Positions 1 through 8,898 of a stretch of DNA of 56,503 nt are shown here, piece by piece. The stretch is taken from positions 1 through 56,503 of the forward strand of contig JAIKWF010000102.1 in NCBI GenBank assembly GCA_024685005.1. The letters are read 5' to 3'. Source of the stretch: Lachnospiraceae bacterium. Lineage in GTDB: Bacteria > Bacillota > Clostridia > Lachnospirales > Lachnospiraceae. Below the pieces are notes generated by a model that made no database searches, was not told where the DNA came from, and was given only the letters and a program-made list of their open reading frames with translations. The number at the start of each line of letters is the position of its first letter. Position 1 is the stretch's first letter. Position numbers and translations under genes: made by a program.

Positions 1-420
1 TCACTGGCCATCGGCGGCGCTCTGTATTTCTTTGTGATCCGAAAGCTGGCCGCTAAAAACGGAGGATATGGGAAAAAGTCAGCCGCAGCTAACGACAGAA
101 ACAGAAAACAAGCTTCCCGGGAAGTATCTGTAGGTGAAACCCTTTTGTGGATCGCCAAAGGATCTGTCTCCTGCATCGCCGGTATGATCCGGCTGATCAA
201 TTACGGAATGGATGCTCCCGTAAAGCTGTTTGTGAGATTTTTGAAAAAAGAACAGAAAAAAGATGAGCGTCATACGCCCATCTACGGTATCATTGGAAGA
301 GCACTTACTGGTAACAGGGATGAGTTTTATCCCATTGCAGGCGGCTTTTCCTTTGCCCTTATGATGACCTGCGCCGGGATTTTGATCATTATGTTTGTGC
401 TGATATTTACGATCATGTGA
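1..420 (+). CDS. C-terminal part of a membrane protein, possibly a NuoL/HyfB-like proton-conducting subunit
   Basis: The reading frame is open from base 1, so the gene begins left of the window. About 139 residues remain: a membrane segment in the first 12 residues (SLAIGGALYFFV), a basic cytoplasmic stretch, an amphipathic region near residues 45-80, and a final membrane helix rich in Met/Ile ending at the TGA at 418-420. The pattern 'ALYFFVIRKL' followed by a long linker and one last helix resembles the C-terminal end of complex I/hydrogenase-4 antiporter-like subunits of Clostridia. That is an impression from the tail only; the catalytic membrane core lies outside the window, so the identity is uncertain. 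It converges on the histidine kinase gene. Confidence 0.45.
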   Translation, partial: SLAIGGALYFFVIRKLAAKNGGYGKKSAAANDRNRKQASREVSVGETLLWIAKGSVSCIAGMIRLINYGMDAPVKLFVRFLKKEQKKDERHTPIYGIIGRALTGNRDEFYPIAGGFSFALMMTCAGILIIMFVLIFTIM

Positions 421-466
421 CGGACGCAGATGGCCCGAAAAGTCCTGCAGTGCAGAGAGATAGGAC

Positions 467-1978
467 TTACGATTCCCCGGAGGAATCCTGAGGTTCTGCT
501 TCGATTTCATCTGCCTCTGTTTTGGATTCTTCTGCCTCAGTTTCGTCCGTCTCGACTTCTTCCGGTTCATCATCTGCCAGAGCAACTGTAAAAATAAATT
601 CTGTACCGACACCCTCCGTACTGATAACGTTGATATTTTCGTTATGGGAACGGAGGATTTCTTTTACAATGGAAAGGCCCAGTCCGGTACCTTTCTTATC
701 TTTTCCTCTGGAAAGATCCGTTTTGTAGAACCGGTCAAAGATCAGTCCGATGCTGTCTTTGGGAATACCGATTCCGCTGTCTTTTACGGATACCATCAGC
801 TTATTTTTCTTCACCGTGGTTTCGATCTTGATCTCGGAATCATGATGGGAAAACTTAATGGCGTTATCCAGCAGGTTGTAAAGGACCTGCTGCAGCTTGT
901 CTTTATCCCCGTCCACATACATTTCTTCGCCGGTGAGGATCAGGTTGATATGAATGCCTTTTTTCTGACAGGTTCCTTCAAAGGTTTCCAGTGTATCATG
1001 GATCATGGAGTTGATGTCAAAAATGGTCCTGTTTAAGGCGATTCCCTTGGTATTCAAATTGTTCAGCTGCAAAAGGGAATTGGTCAGTTTGGTGAGCCGG
1101 TCCGTTTCATTCATGACGATCTGCAGGTATTTTTCATGCTGGGATGGCTCTATGGTCCCATCCAGCATGGCCTCCAGATATCCCCGGATGGAAGTCAAAG
1201 GGGAACGGAAGTCATGAGAAACGTTGGCGATGAATTTTTTCTGCACATCCTCAGACTGGGCGATTTCGGAAGCCATATAGCCCAGTGTGCCTGCAAGATA
1301 TCCCATTTCATCGTAGGAATCCACGGAGAATTCATAATGCATGTTGCCTTCGGCGTACTGCTCCGTTGCATAGATGATATTCTGCAGCGGCCGGTAGAAC
1401 ATTTCCGTGAAAAACAAAAGGATGATCAGACTCAGCAAAAAGATCAGCGCCACCGTGATATAAACGATGGTCAGATAGCTGTTGATCCGCTGGGACAGGG
1501 AAGATAAGGGCTTGAGCAGGATCACATAGCCCTGAATCTTGTAGTTGGATGTGATCGGAGAAAAAACGATGAGCTGTTCCTGGGAAAACTCACCGAAAAA
1601 GTAACCGGTGGTGTAATAAGTGTTCTCCGTGACCTGGGGCGTAAAGTTTTCGATCACCCGGGGGTTGGACAGATCGGACATTCCTTCGTTGGTCAGAAGT
1701 ACGGTACCGGATGGATTTACGATCCAGATGGAGGAAGACAGATAGGCGGCCAGAGAGCGCAGCTCGGCATAGACCGACTCGATGGTACTCTCGCTCTGGT
1801 ACAAAGAGGCCGCATAGGAACGGGAAATGGTTCCCGCCTCGGTATACAGACTGGCAGCCTCCTCCCGCATCACCCTTTCCCGGATCAGAAGATTGGAAAA
1901 GGTAGCTACCAGAAGGAAGCTGAACAGAGCAAAGATCACATATGCTAAAAGTAATTTCAGAAAAAGCCTGTGTTTCAA
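467..1978 (-). CDS. Membrane sensor histidine kinase (HAMP, HisKA, HATPase)
   Basis: A classical two-component sensor kinase of about 503 residues. An N-terminal membrane helix (LLLAYVIFALFSFLLVA), an extracytoplasmic sensor of roughly 130 residues, a second helix (IVYITVALIFLLSLIILLFF) and a HAMP segment precede the H-box VSHDFRSPLTSI, the N-box NLLDNAIKF, and the G-boxes KDSGIGIP and KGTGLGLSI. The tail is a low-complexity Glu/Asp/Thr stretch. I place the start at a TTG (1978-1976) that overlaps the regulator's TGA as TTGA, with GAGG seven bases upstream; a longer version from TTG at 2011 has no comparable ribosome site. Translation is probably coupled to the regulator. The signal is unknown; the design is PhoR/VicK-like. 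Confidence 0.93.
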   Translation of the reverse strand: MKHRLFLKLLLAYVIFALFSFLLVATFSNLLIRERVMREEAASLYTEAGTISRSYAASLYQSESTIESVYAELRSLAAYLSSSIWIVNPSGTVLLTNEGMSDLSNPRVIENFTPQVTENTYYTTGYFFGEFSQEQLIVFSPITSNYKIQGYVILLKPLSSLSQRINSYLTIVYITVALIFLLSLIILLFFTEMFYRPLQNIIYATEQYAEGNMHYEFSVDSYDEMGYLAGTLGYMASEIAQSEDVQKKFIANVSHDFRSPLTSIRGYLEAMLDGTIEPSQHEKYLQIVMNETDRLTKLTNSLLQLNNLNTKGIALNRTIFDINSMIHDTLETFEGTCQKKGIHINLILTGEEMYVDGDKDKLQQVLYNLLDNAIKFSHHDSEIKIETTVKKNKLMVSVKDSGIGIPKDSIGLIFDRFYKTDLSRGKDKKGTGLGLSIVKEILRSHNENINVISTEGVGTEFIFTVALADDEPEEVETDETEAEESKTEADEIEAEPQDSSGES

Positions 1979-2679
1979 CTTAATACCTCGAATTTGTAAC
2001 CGATTCCCCAAACGGTGGAAAGACGCCAGCCGGGATTGTCACTGATCTTTTCACGCAGACGTTTGATATGAACGTCCACGGTTCTGGTATCGCCGATGTA
2101 TTCATATCCCCAGATCTGGTCCAGAAGCTGCTCTCTGGTAAAGACCTGATTGGGAGAAGAGGCCAGAAAATATAAAAGTTCCAGCTCCTTCGGGGGCATT
2201 TCCACAACGGATCCTTTGTAAACTACGGAATAGTTAGTCAGGTTAATTTCCAGATCCGGCAGGGTGACTTTCTTTGCAGAGCCCGTATCCCGCTGGGTGG
2301 CAACGGTGGGTTTGTAACGGCGCAGAACCGCCTTAACCCGGGCTACCAGTTCCTTGGAATCAAAGGGTTTTTCCATGTAATCGTCGGCTCCGAGCTCCAG
2401 ACCCAGTACCTTATCAAAGACTTCCCCTTTTGCGGAAAGCATGATGATGGGGGTGGAACGGTCCTTGCGGATCTGCCGGCAGACCTCGTATCCGTCGATG
2501 CCGGGAAGCATGAGATCCAAAAGGATCAGATTGGGATCAAAGGAGCCAAGGGCATCCAAAGCCGTCTCTCCGTCTTCTGCGATCAGCGTCTCGAAGCATT
2601 CTTTTGTCAGATAAAGAGAGATCAGCTGTGCGATATTTTCGTCATCGTCAATGATCAGTATTTTTTGTTTTGTAGCCAT
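1975..2679 (-). CDS. OmpR/PhoB-family response regulator
   Basis: A DNA-binding response regulator of 234 residues. The receiver domain shows the acidic pocket (IIDDDEN), the phospho-acceptor Asp in LILLDLMLPGIDGYEVC, the switch Ser (IIMLSAKGE) and Lys (MEKPFDSKEL). The C-terminal winged helix has the recognition-helix signature RTVDVHIKRLREKI. The start has GGGAGG eight bases upstream. It overlaps the kinase gene and lies 41 bp downstream of mutS2 on the same strand, with no terminator between them, so the order mutS2-regulator-kinase may be one transcript, or a promoter may lie in the end of mutS2. Partner kinase is the adjacent gene. Confidence 0.95.
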   Translation of the reverse strand: MATKQKILIIDDDENIAQLISLYLTKECFETLIAEDGETALDALGSFDPNLILLDLMLPGIDGYEVCRQIRKDRSTPIIMLSAKGEVFDKVLGLELGADDYMEKPFDSKELVARVKAVLRRYKPTVATQRDTGSAKKVTLPDLEINLTNYSVVYKGSVVEMPPKELELLYFLASSPNQVFTREQLLDQIWGYEYIGDTRTVDVHIKRLREKISDNPGWRLSTVWGIGYKFEVLS

Positions 2680-2720
2680 GTAGGTACCTCCCTTGTACTT
2701 ACTGTATGATCAGAGAAAAG

Positions 2721-5114
2721 TTAGCGGAATGTAACAATCGTAACACCGGCATCTCCTTCCCCGAACTCGCCGAGGCGGAAATCTTTTACGATCTTCTGTC
2801 TTCGCAGATACTGGTGCACTGCATTTCGAAGGGCGCCGGTGCCCTTGCCGTGAACCACGCGGACCATGGGCAGATGAGCCATATAGGCGTCATCCAGATA
2901 TTTGTCCAGATCGTTTAATGCCTGGTCCGTGGTTTTGCCCAGCAGATTGATCTCGGAGCCCACATTCTGGGATTTTTTCATGGCGATCCTGCTGTAGCCG
3001 GAGCGGGAAGGAGGCTCCTTGGCAGCCTTTTCCTCTTTGGCATAGACAAGATCACTGAGTTTTGCCTTTGTATTGATGATACCGCATTGTACGAACAGAT
3101 TCCCTTTCTGATCCGGCAGGGAAGTAACGGTTCCCGTCAGATTCATGGACAGGATCTTTACGGTATCTCCCACACGGATGGTCTCGGCAGAAACCTTTTG
3201 ATCGGTGGGACGCGCTTCTTTTCCTTTGATGGAAGGGGCTTTGGCGTTTTTATCCTTGATGGCCTCACGGAGCATGGAGCGCTTTTGCTCCATTTCCTGA
3301 ATGGATGCTTTAGATCCCAGCCCCTGGAAGGAGCGGATGGTCTGGTCGGCCACATCCTTTGCTTCCTGCAGGATCTCCCGGGCTTCTTCGTTGGCCTGTT
3401 GGAGGATCTTTTCCTTTTTCTCTTCCAGATTTTCCTTTTGGGCCATCAGGGCATGGAGCTCTTTTTCCAGACGCTCTTTCTCTTCATTGATCTGCGTCTG
3501 CTGCTCTTCCATGGCAAGTCGTTTGTGCTCCAGATCGGAGATCACATCTTCAAAGCTTTCCTGCTCGCTGGTCAGGTGCTCCCTGGCACCTTCTATGATG
3601 TCGGGAGAAAGCCCCAGCTTACCGGAAATGGCAAAGGCGTTGCTTTTTCCCGGAATCCCGATCAGAAGTCTGTAAGTAGGCATCAGGGACTGGACGTCAA
3701 ACTCACAGCAGGCATTCACCACGCCGGGCCGGCTCAGGGCATAGAGCTTGAGCTGACTGTAATGGGTGGTGGCAAGGCACTGGGATTTGCGTTTCATCAG
3801 GGTTTCCAAAATGGATATGGCCAGCGCCGCGCCCTCGTCCGGATCGGTTCCGGAGCAAAGCTCGTCGAAAAGACAAAGGCTGGAGGCATCGGCCTCTTTC
3901 AAAATGGAAACGATATTGGTCATATGGGAGGAGAAGGTGGACAGATTCTGCTCAATGCTCTGTTCATCTCCAATGTCCGCAAAGACCTTTTTGTATACCG
4001 GCAGGCTGCTTCTGTCAAGGGCCGGGATAAACAGTCCGGATTGTCCCATGAGAGAAAAGAGGCCCACGGTTTTTAAGGTTACGGTTTTTCCGCCGGTATT
4101 GGGACCGGTGATGATCATCTGCCGCTGGTCTTTTGAAAGGGACAGATTGATGGGAACCACCTTCTTCGGGTCCAGCAAAGGGTGTCTGGCGCCCCGAAGG
4201 TGCAATGTGGACTCCGTTGTCAGAATCGGTCTTGTAGCATTTATGGAAAGAGCCAGCTGACCTTTTGCAAAAATGAAATCCAAAAGGGTCATGAGCTCGC
4301 AGTTTCGTTTGATCTGCTCTGCGTAGGGCATCAGGGCCTCGGAAAGCTCCCGGAGGATCCGCTCGATCTCTTCTTTTTCCTGCTGCTCGATCTCGCTGAT
4401 CTTATTATTCAGTTCCACCACAGCGGAGGGCTCGATGAAAAGAGTGGAGCCGGTGCTGCTTTTTTCGTGGACGATACCCGGCACATTGCCCTTGCACTCC
4501 GCCTTGACAGGCAGGGTGTAGCGGCCGTTCCTTTGGGTGATCACCGCATCCTGCAGATAGGTGCGGGCAGAGCCGTTTACCATGGAGAGCAGATGGGAAT
4601 GGATCTTCTGATCCACGGCTGCTTTACTCTTTCGAAGTTTGGAAAGGGCAGCGGAAGCATGGTCCGCAACTTCTTCCTCCGAAAGGATACAGTCCCTGAT
4701 CCTGGCAGCCTGGTCCGAGAGGGGAAGGAGTTCTTCAAAAAAAGAAGAAAGGGCATCCCCGGATGCATCTTCCTCTTCCCCGGATTTGATCCGTCCGTAG
4801 GCTTTGACCCTGGCTGTATTTTCCAAAAACCCTGCCATGGCAAGGAGTTCTGATTGATTTAAGGAACCGCCGATGGAAAGACGGGAAAGCTGGGAAGAAA
4901 AATCCCTGTTGTTGCCAAAGGAAATCCCCGAAGGACTTCGAAGGATCCTGGAGGTGGCTGCTTCCGTCTGGTCCAGCCGAAGGGCGATCTGGGAAAGATC
5001 CGCGGCGGGGGTTAAATAACGGCACATTGCCCTTCCGGGATCGGAAGTGGCACGAGCCTCCAAAAGTGCTATGATCTTGTGGTATTCCAATACCTGTAAT
5101 GCTTTCTTATTCAT
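2721..5114 (-). CDS. mutS2: Endonuclease MutS2 (MutS-like ATPase with Smr domain)
   Basis: A 797-residue MutS2: DNA-structure-binding ATPase associated with recombination control and with rescue of collided ribosomes. Visible features are the N-terminal lever/core helices, Walker A GPNTGGKTVTLK, the Walker B/D-loop region (LCLFDELCSGTDPDEGAAL), the ATTHYSQLK motif, a long charged coiled coil (about residues 500-620) and a C-terminal Smr nuclease domain with VVHGKGTGALR. The usual Smr LDLRG motif is altered to INLLG. I start at the ATG giving MNKKALQVLEYHKI rather than the upstream in-frame ATG at 5183, because this matches the family N-terminus and leaves the divergent promoter region free. 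It is the first gene of the minus-strand unit. Confidence 0.96.
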   Translation of the reverse strand: MNKKALQVLEYHKIIALLEARATSDPGRAMCRYLTPAADLSQIALRLDQTEAATSRILRSPSGISFGNNRDFSSQLSRLSIGGSLNQSELLAMAGFLENTARVKAYGRIKSGEEEDASGDALSSFFEELLPLSDQAARIRDCILSEEEVADHASAALSKLRKSKAAVDQKIHSHLLSMVNGSARTYLQDAVITQRNGRYTLPVKAECKGNVPGIVHEKSSTGSTLFIEPSAVVELNNKISEIEQQEKEEIERILRELSEALMPYAEQIKRNCELMTLLDFIFAKGQLALSINATRPILTTESTLHLRGARHPLLDPKKVVPINLSLSKDQRQMIITGPNTGGKTVTLKTVGLFSLMGQSGLFIPALDRSSLPVYKKVFADIGDEQSIEQNLSTFSSHMTNIVSILKEADASSLCLFDELCSGTDPDEGAALAISILETLMKRKSQCLATTHYSQLKLYALSRPGVVNACCEFDVQSLMPTYRLLIGIPGKSNAFAISGKLGLSPDIIEGAREHLTSEQESFEDVISDLEHKRLAMEEQQTQINEEKERLEKELHALMAQKENLEEKKEKILQQANEEAREILQEAKDVADQTIRSFQGLGSKASIQEMEQKRSMLREAIKDKNAKAPSIKGKEARPTDQKVSAETIRVGDTVKILSMNLTGTVTSLPDQKGNLFVQCGIINTKAKLSDLVYAKEEKAAKEPPSRSGYSRIAMKKSQNVGSEINLLGKTTDQALNDLDKYLDDAYMAHLPMVRVVHGKGTGALRNAVHQYLRRQKIVKDFRLGEFGEGDAGVTIVTFR

Positions 5115-5185
5115 GTGAATTAGTATAGCATAAATAGAAGAAGAATGATATAATACAAAAAGTTTAGTTTTAGACGGAGACACAG
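5115..5185. promoter_or_regulatory. Divergent promoter region between mutS2 and the HtrA-like gene
   Basis: The 71-bp gap carries a plus-strand -10 candidate TATAAT at 5149-5154 for the HtrA-like gene and a minus-strand -10 candidate TATACT (complement of 5122-5127) for mutS2. No convincing -35 box is seen for either, so these are weak calls based on the -10 match and the divergent arrangement. The HtrA-like gene has GGAG seven bases before its ATG. Confidence 0.4.
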
Positions 5186-6541
5186 ATGAAGGAAAAGGAA
5201 GAACGCACAGAAGCGGGCAGCCGGAAGGCCGAAAGACCCTATATCGAAAAAACCGTCAAAAGAGCCCCCGTGAATAAGCGCAAGCTCTTCAAACGGACCT
5301 TTACTACCGTGGTGATGGCTGTGGTATTCGGCGCCATCGCCTGTGCCACCTTTTTGCTTTTGGAACCTGTGATCAACGGCCTGATCAATCCGGAAAAGGT
5401 GACGAAGGTATCCTTCCCCGAAGAAGAGGTGCCCGTGGACCAGTTCCTGACGGAGGAAAGCAAGGCCAGACAGGAACAGGACAAGCAGCAGGCTGTTTTG
5501 GAGGAAGCCAAGGAAGAGATCGTTCGGGAGATCACGGAAGAGGCCATTCAGGAAGAGCAGGAGGAGACCGGGTTGGATGAATATGCCCGCACCTATGAGA
5601 TGCTCAGTGAAGTGGCAGACAGCGCCAAGCCTTATCTTGTGACCGTTGTATCTTCCACCCAGATTGAAAGCTGGCTTCAGGGCAGCTATGAAGAAGAAAA
5701 AAGCTATTCCGGCATGATCGTTGCCGACAATTCTCAGGCATATCTGATCCTTGCGGACCTGCAGTCCCAGGAGGGAAGTCATTATACGATCCGTTTTTAC
5801 GACGGCACCTTTACGGAGCAGAAGATCCAGCGTTTTGATCCCCAGACGGGGCTTGCGGTTTTTGCCGTGCCAAAGGATTCCCTGCCGGAAAAGACCAGAA
5901 GCGGTATCGGTATCGCAGCACTGGGCAGTTCCGCTGCTGCCAATATCGTGGGAAAACCTGTGATCGCAGTGGGAAGTCCTCAGGGAAGCAGCAATTCCAT
6001 CGCCTACGGGGTGATTACCGCCAACAGCGCCAAGATGCAAGTAACGGATGCTACCTATGACGTTCTGCAGACCGATATTGCGGGAAGTGAGAATGCAGGC
6101 GGCGCCCTGCTGAATCTAAACGGAGAAGTCATGGGCATCATCGTGCGCAAAAGTCAGGATGCCACTGCAACAACAGGGCTTTCGGCTGTGGGGATCTCTG
6201 AGCTGAAAAATCTCATTGAAAAATTGTCCAATGACGAGAGATGGGGATATCTGGGTGTCCGTGGCATCGGCGTTACAACCCAGGTCCACGACCAGACCGG
6301 TGTTCCCTACGGAGCCTTTGTAATGGATGTGGATCCCGGCTCTCCCGCTATGCAGTCCGGTATCCGCAACGGCGATATCATCGTATCCATCGGTGAGAAC
6401 GTGATCTCTTCCTTCAGGGATGTGCGCAGCGTTCTGCTCAATACCCTGCCGGATGAGACGGTAACGGTGAAGCTCAAACGTCATAACGGCGTGGAATATG
6501 TGGAAATAACCGTGGAAGTACTTTTAAGCGAAACGGAATAA
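5186..6541 (+). CDS. Membrane-anchored HtrA/DegP-fold protein with PDZ domain, catalytic triad lost
   Basis: A 451-residue protein with a basic cytoplasmic N-terminus, one membrane helix (about residues 35-60), a Glu/Gln-rich probable coiled coil (about 75-140), a trypsin-fold domain (about 150-350) and a C-terminal PDZ domain (about 355-445, with GAFVMDVDPGSPAMQSGIRNGD). Architecture matches HtrA/S1C proteases of Firmicutes. Aligned by eye to DegP, all three catalytic positions differ: His is Leu192 (AYLILADLQ replaces the NNHV block), Asp is Gly222 (FDPQTGLAVF), and Ser is Ala304 (ENAGGALL in place of GNSGG). It therefore looks like a pseudoprotease that keeps the fold and PDZ domain, perhaps as an envelope sensor or scaffold. 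The fold is clear; the role is inference. Confidence 0.85.
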   Translation: MKEKEERTEAGSRKAERPYIEKTVKRAPVNKRKLFKRTFTTVVMAVVFGAIACATFLLLEPVINGLINPEKVTKVSFPEEEVPVDQFLTEESKARQEQDKQQAVLEEAKEEIVREITEEAIQEEQEETGLDEYARTYEMLSEVADSAKPYLVTVVSSTQIESWLQGSYEEEKSYSGMIVADNSQAYLILADLQSQEGSHYTIRFYDGTFTEQKIQRFDPQTGLAVFAVPKDSLPEKTRSGIGIAALGSSAAANIVGKPVIAVGSPQGSSNSIAYGVITANSAKMQVTDATYDVLQTDIAGSENAGGALLNLNGEVMGIIVRKSQDATATTGLSAVGISELKNLIEKLSNDERWGYLGVRGIGVTTQVHDQTGVPYGAFVMDVDPGSPAMQSGIRNGDIIVSIGENVISSFRDVRSVLLNTLPDETVTVKLKRHNGVEYVEITVEVLLSETE

Positions 6542-6561
6542 AGAAAGAATCGGAGGAAAAC

Positions 6562-7509
6562 ATGAAATACATCAGTGACTACAAAGAGGGAGACAGGGTT
6601 TCCGGGATCTACCTCTGTAAGCATAAGCAGGCGGCAGTTACCAAAAACGGAAAACCCTATGAGAATCTGATCCTGCAGGATAAGACAGGATCTGTGGAAG
6701 GAAAGATCTGGGATCCCAACAGTGCCGGCATCGCCGAATACGAAAAACTGCAGTATGTGGAGATCGGCGGAGACGTCAATGTATTCCAGGGAGCAATTCA
6801 GTTTAATATCAAAAGACTCCGGCCGGCAGCGGAGGGAGAGTATGACCCCAAGGATTACCTTCCCGTCAGCAAAAAAGACAGAGACAAGATGTTTTTTGAA
6901 CTGAAGGGTTTGATCGGCAGCATTACATCTTCCGGAATCAAGCAGCTTTTGGAAGCCTTTTTTATTGAGGATGAAGCTTTTGTCCGGGCATTTTGTTTTT
7001 CATCCGCAGCAAAAAGCGTGCATCACAGCTTTGTAGGCGGTCTTTTGGAGCATACCCTGTCGGTGACAAAGCTTTGCGATTACTATTGCAGTGCTTATCC
7101 GGCGCTGAACAGGGATCTTTTGCTGGCAGCGGCCATGCTGCATGACATCGGAAAGATCCGTGAGATCACGGCTTTTCCGGAGAATGATTATTCGGATGAG
7201 GGGAATCTTTTGGGACACATTGTTATGGGTGTGGAGATGATCTCCGAAAAAGCGGGCAGCATTGAGAATCTTTCCCCGGTTACTCTGAACGAACTGAAGC
7301 ATTGCATTTTGGCCCATCACGGCGAATTCGAATTCGGTTCCCCGAAAAAACCTGCCCTGATGGAGGCCATGGCCCTTCATATGGCGGACAATACGGATGC
7401 GAAAATGGAAACCTTCACGGAGCTCTTTGAGCAGACCGCGGAAACGGGATGGCTTGGTTTTAACAGGATTCTGGACAGCAATATCAGAGCTACCGGAAGA
7501 AGCCTGTAA
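6562..7509 (+). CDS. yhaM: 3'-5' exoribonuclease YhaM family (OB fold + HD domain)
   Basis: 315 residues, the same size as Bacillus YhaM. The N-terminal OB-fold nucleic-acid-binding domain (KYISDYKEGDRVSGIYLC, residues 1-90) is followed by a metal-dependent HD phosphohydrolase domain with HHSFVGGLLEHTLSV, the HD pair in AAMLHDIGK, and a later His (ILAHHGEFEFG). These proteins trim RNA, and in some species single-stranded DNA, from the 3' end. The start has GGAGG five bases upstream and the gene lies 20 bp after the HtrA-like gene, so both may be on one transcript. The gap to the next gene is 30 bp. Confidence 0.92.
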   Translation: MKYISDYKEGDRVSGIYLCKHKQAAVTKNGKPYENLILQDKTGSVEGKIWDPNSAGIAEYEKLQYVEIGGDVNVFQGAIQFNIKRLRPAAEGEYDPKDYLPVSKKDRDKMFFELKGLIGSITSSGIKQLLEAFFIEDEAFVRAFCFSSAAKSVHHSFVGGLLEHTLSVTKLCDYYCSAYPALNRDLLLAAAMLHDIGKIREITAFPENDYSDEGNLLGHIVMGVEMISEKAGSIENLSPVTLNELKHCILAHHGEFEFGSPKKPALMEAMALHMADNTDAKMETFTELFEQTAETGWLGFNRILDSNIRATGRSL

Positions 7510-7539
7510 AAATATGATCAGAAGAAAGGGAGAAGAAAA

Positions 7540-8817
7540 ATGAGCGATTTCAGATTGAACACAAAATGCGTACAGGGCGGTTACAGACCGGGAAACGGAG
7601 AACCGAGACAGATTCCCATTATCCAGTCCACCACCTTTAAATACGACACCAGCGAGGATATGGGAAAACTCTTTGACCTGGAAGCGAGCGGTTATTTTTA
7701 TACCAGACTCCAGAATCCCACCAATGATTATGTTGCAGCTAAGATCGCTGAGCTGGAAGGCGGATGTGCAGCCATGCTGACAAGTTCCGGACAGGCTGCT
7801 AACTTTTTTGCCCTCTTTAATATCTGCGAAAACGGAAGTCACATCGTTTCTTCCTCTTCCATCTACGGTGGAACCTTCAACCTCATTGATGTGACCATGC
7901 GAAAAATGGGCATCGAGGTAACATTTGTATCCCCCGACTGCACCGAAGAAGAGCTGAATGCTGCATTTCGCGACAACACCAGAGCCGTATTCGGAGAGAC
8001 CATTGCCAATCCGGCGCTGACGGTTCTTGATATCGAAAAGTTTGCCAAGGCTGCCCACAGCCACGGCGTGCCGCTGATCGTGGACAACACCTTCCCCACA
8101 CCGGTAAATTGCAGACCTATTGAGTGGGGCGCTGACATCGTTACCCATTCCACCACCAAATACATGGACGGACATGGCGCAGCAGTAGGCGGTGCCATCG
8201 TAGATTCCGGCAACTTCGACTGGATGGCCCATGCCGATAAATTCCCGGGACTGACACAGCCGGATGAATCCTATCACGGCATCACTTATGCAGAGAAGTT
8301 CGGAAAAGAGGGAGCTTTTATCACAAAGGCTACCGCACAGCTGATGAGAGACTTTGGCTGCATCCAGTCTCCCCAGAATGCATTTTTGCTGAACCTGGGA
8401 CTGGAATCTTTGCACGTAAGAATGCCCAGACATGTGGAAAACGGACAGGCCGTTGCAGAGTTTTTACAGAATCACCCCAAGGTAAAGAAAGTAAGCTACA
8501 GTGGACTTCCTACGGACAAGTATTACGAGCTGGGACAAAAATATCTGCCCAACGGCGGATGCGGCGTAGTATCCTTCGAGCTGGAAGGCGGCAGAGCTGC
8601 AGCGGAAGCCTTTATGAAAAAACTGAAACTGGCAGCCATCGAAACCCATGTGGCAGACGCCAGAACCTGCTGTCTGAATCCTGCAACATCCACCCACAGA
8701 CAGATGTCGGATGCGCAGCTTGAAGCAGCCGGGATCCCTGCAGGCCTGGTACGTATGTCCTGCGGACTGGAAGATAAACAGGATCTGATCGATGATCTGA
8801 AACAGGCACTTGACTGA
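7540..8817 (+). CDS. metY: O-acetylhomoserine sulfhydrylase (PLP-dependent Cys/Met metabolism enzyme)
   Basis: A 425-residue enzyme of the Cys/Met-metabolism PLP family, which converts O-acetyl-L-homoserine plus sulfide to homocysteine. Family signs are the N-terminal TKCVQGGYRPGNGEPRQIPIIQSTTF, the cofactor-ring motif around SSGQAANFF, the substrate/PLP Asp (VDNTFPTP), the Schiff-base Lys in HSTTKYMDGHGAAVGG, and the C-terminal LVRMSCGLED. The long insertion around residues 230-260 (ITYAEKFGKEGAFITKATAQLMRDFG) is typical of MetY rather than MetB. Only 30 bp separate it from the preceding gene, so no riboswitch-sized leader is present. It ends at a strong hairpin shared with the convergent acetyltransferase. 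Confidence 0.93.
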   Translation: MSDFRLNTKCVQGGYRPGNGEPRQIPIIQSTTFKYDTSEDMGKLFDLEASGYFYTRLQNPTNDYVAAKIAELEGGCAAMLTSSGQAANFFALFNICENGSHIVSSSSIYGGTFNLIDVTMRKMGIEVTFVSPDCTEEELNAAFRDNTRAVFGETIANPALTVLDIEKFAKAAHSHGVPLIVDNTFPTPVNCRPIEWGADIVTHSTTKYMDGHGAAVGGAIVDSGNFDWMAHADKFPGLTQPDESYHGITYAEKFGKEGAFITKATAQLMRDFGCIQSPQNAFLLNLGLESLHVRMPRHVENGQAVAEFLQNHPKVKKVSYSGLPTDKYYELGQKYLPNGGCGVVSFELEGGRAAAEAFMKKLKLAAIETHVADARTCCLNPATSTHRQMSDAQLEAAGIPAGLVRMSCGLEDKQDLIDDLKQALD

Positions 8818-8832
8818 TAAATGAAAAAAGAA

Positions 8833-8880
8833 AAGCCACGGCATTGATGTGATGAAGCATCAGCCGTGGCTTATTATTTT
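8833..8880. terminator. Bidirectional intrinsic terminator between convergent genes
   Basis: A 10-bp perfect stem (8833-8842 with 8863-8872, AAGCCACGGC/GCCGTGGCTT) has a further TGATG/CATCA pairing in its loop. It is followed by TTATTATTTT on the plus side and preceded by an A-rich run that serves as a T tract on the minus side. It can end metY and the convergent GNAT gene. Confidence 0.85.
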
Positions 8881-8898
8881 GAAAAAGTTGTGTGTTGC

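Noticed and set aside
440-468. Terminator between the first gene and the histidine kinase gene
   Set aside because: A 7-bp AAGTCCT/AGGACTT stem exists but with a 15-nt loop, no T tract on either strand, and overlap with the kinase stop; too weak to call.
3087-4076. Plus-strand open frame of 329 codons inside mutS2
   Set aside because: It lies opposite the conserved MutS2 ATPase core and has repetitive Phe/Leu/Gly composition typical of an antisense shadow.
5115-5183. Upstream ATG at 5183 as mutS2 start
   Set aside because: It would add 23 residues (SPSKTKLFVLYHSSS...) unlike any MutS2 N-terminus and cover the divergent promoter region.
7510-7539. SAM or T-box element upstream of the O-acetylhomoserine sulfhydrylase
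   Set aside because: The gap to the preceding gene is only 30 bp and holds just a ribosome site.
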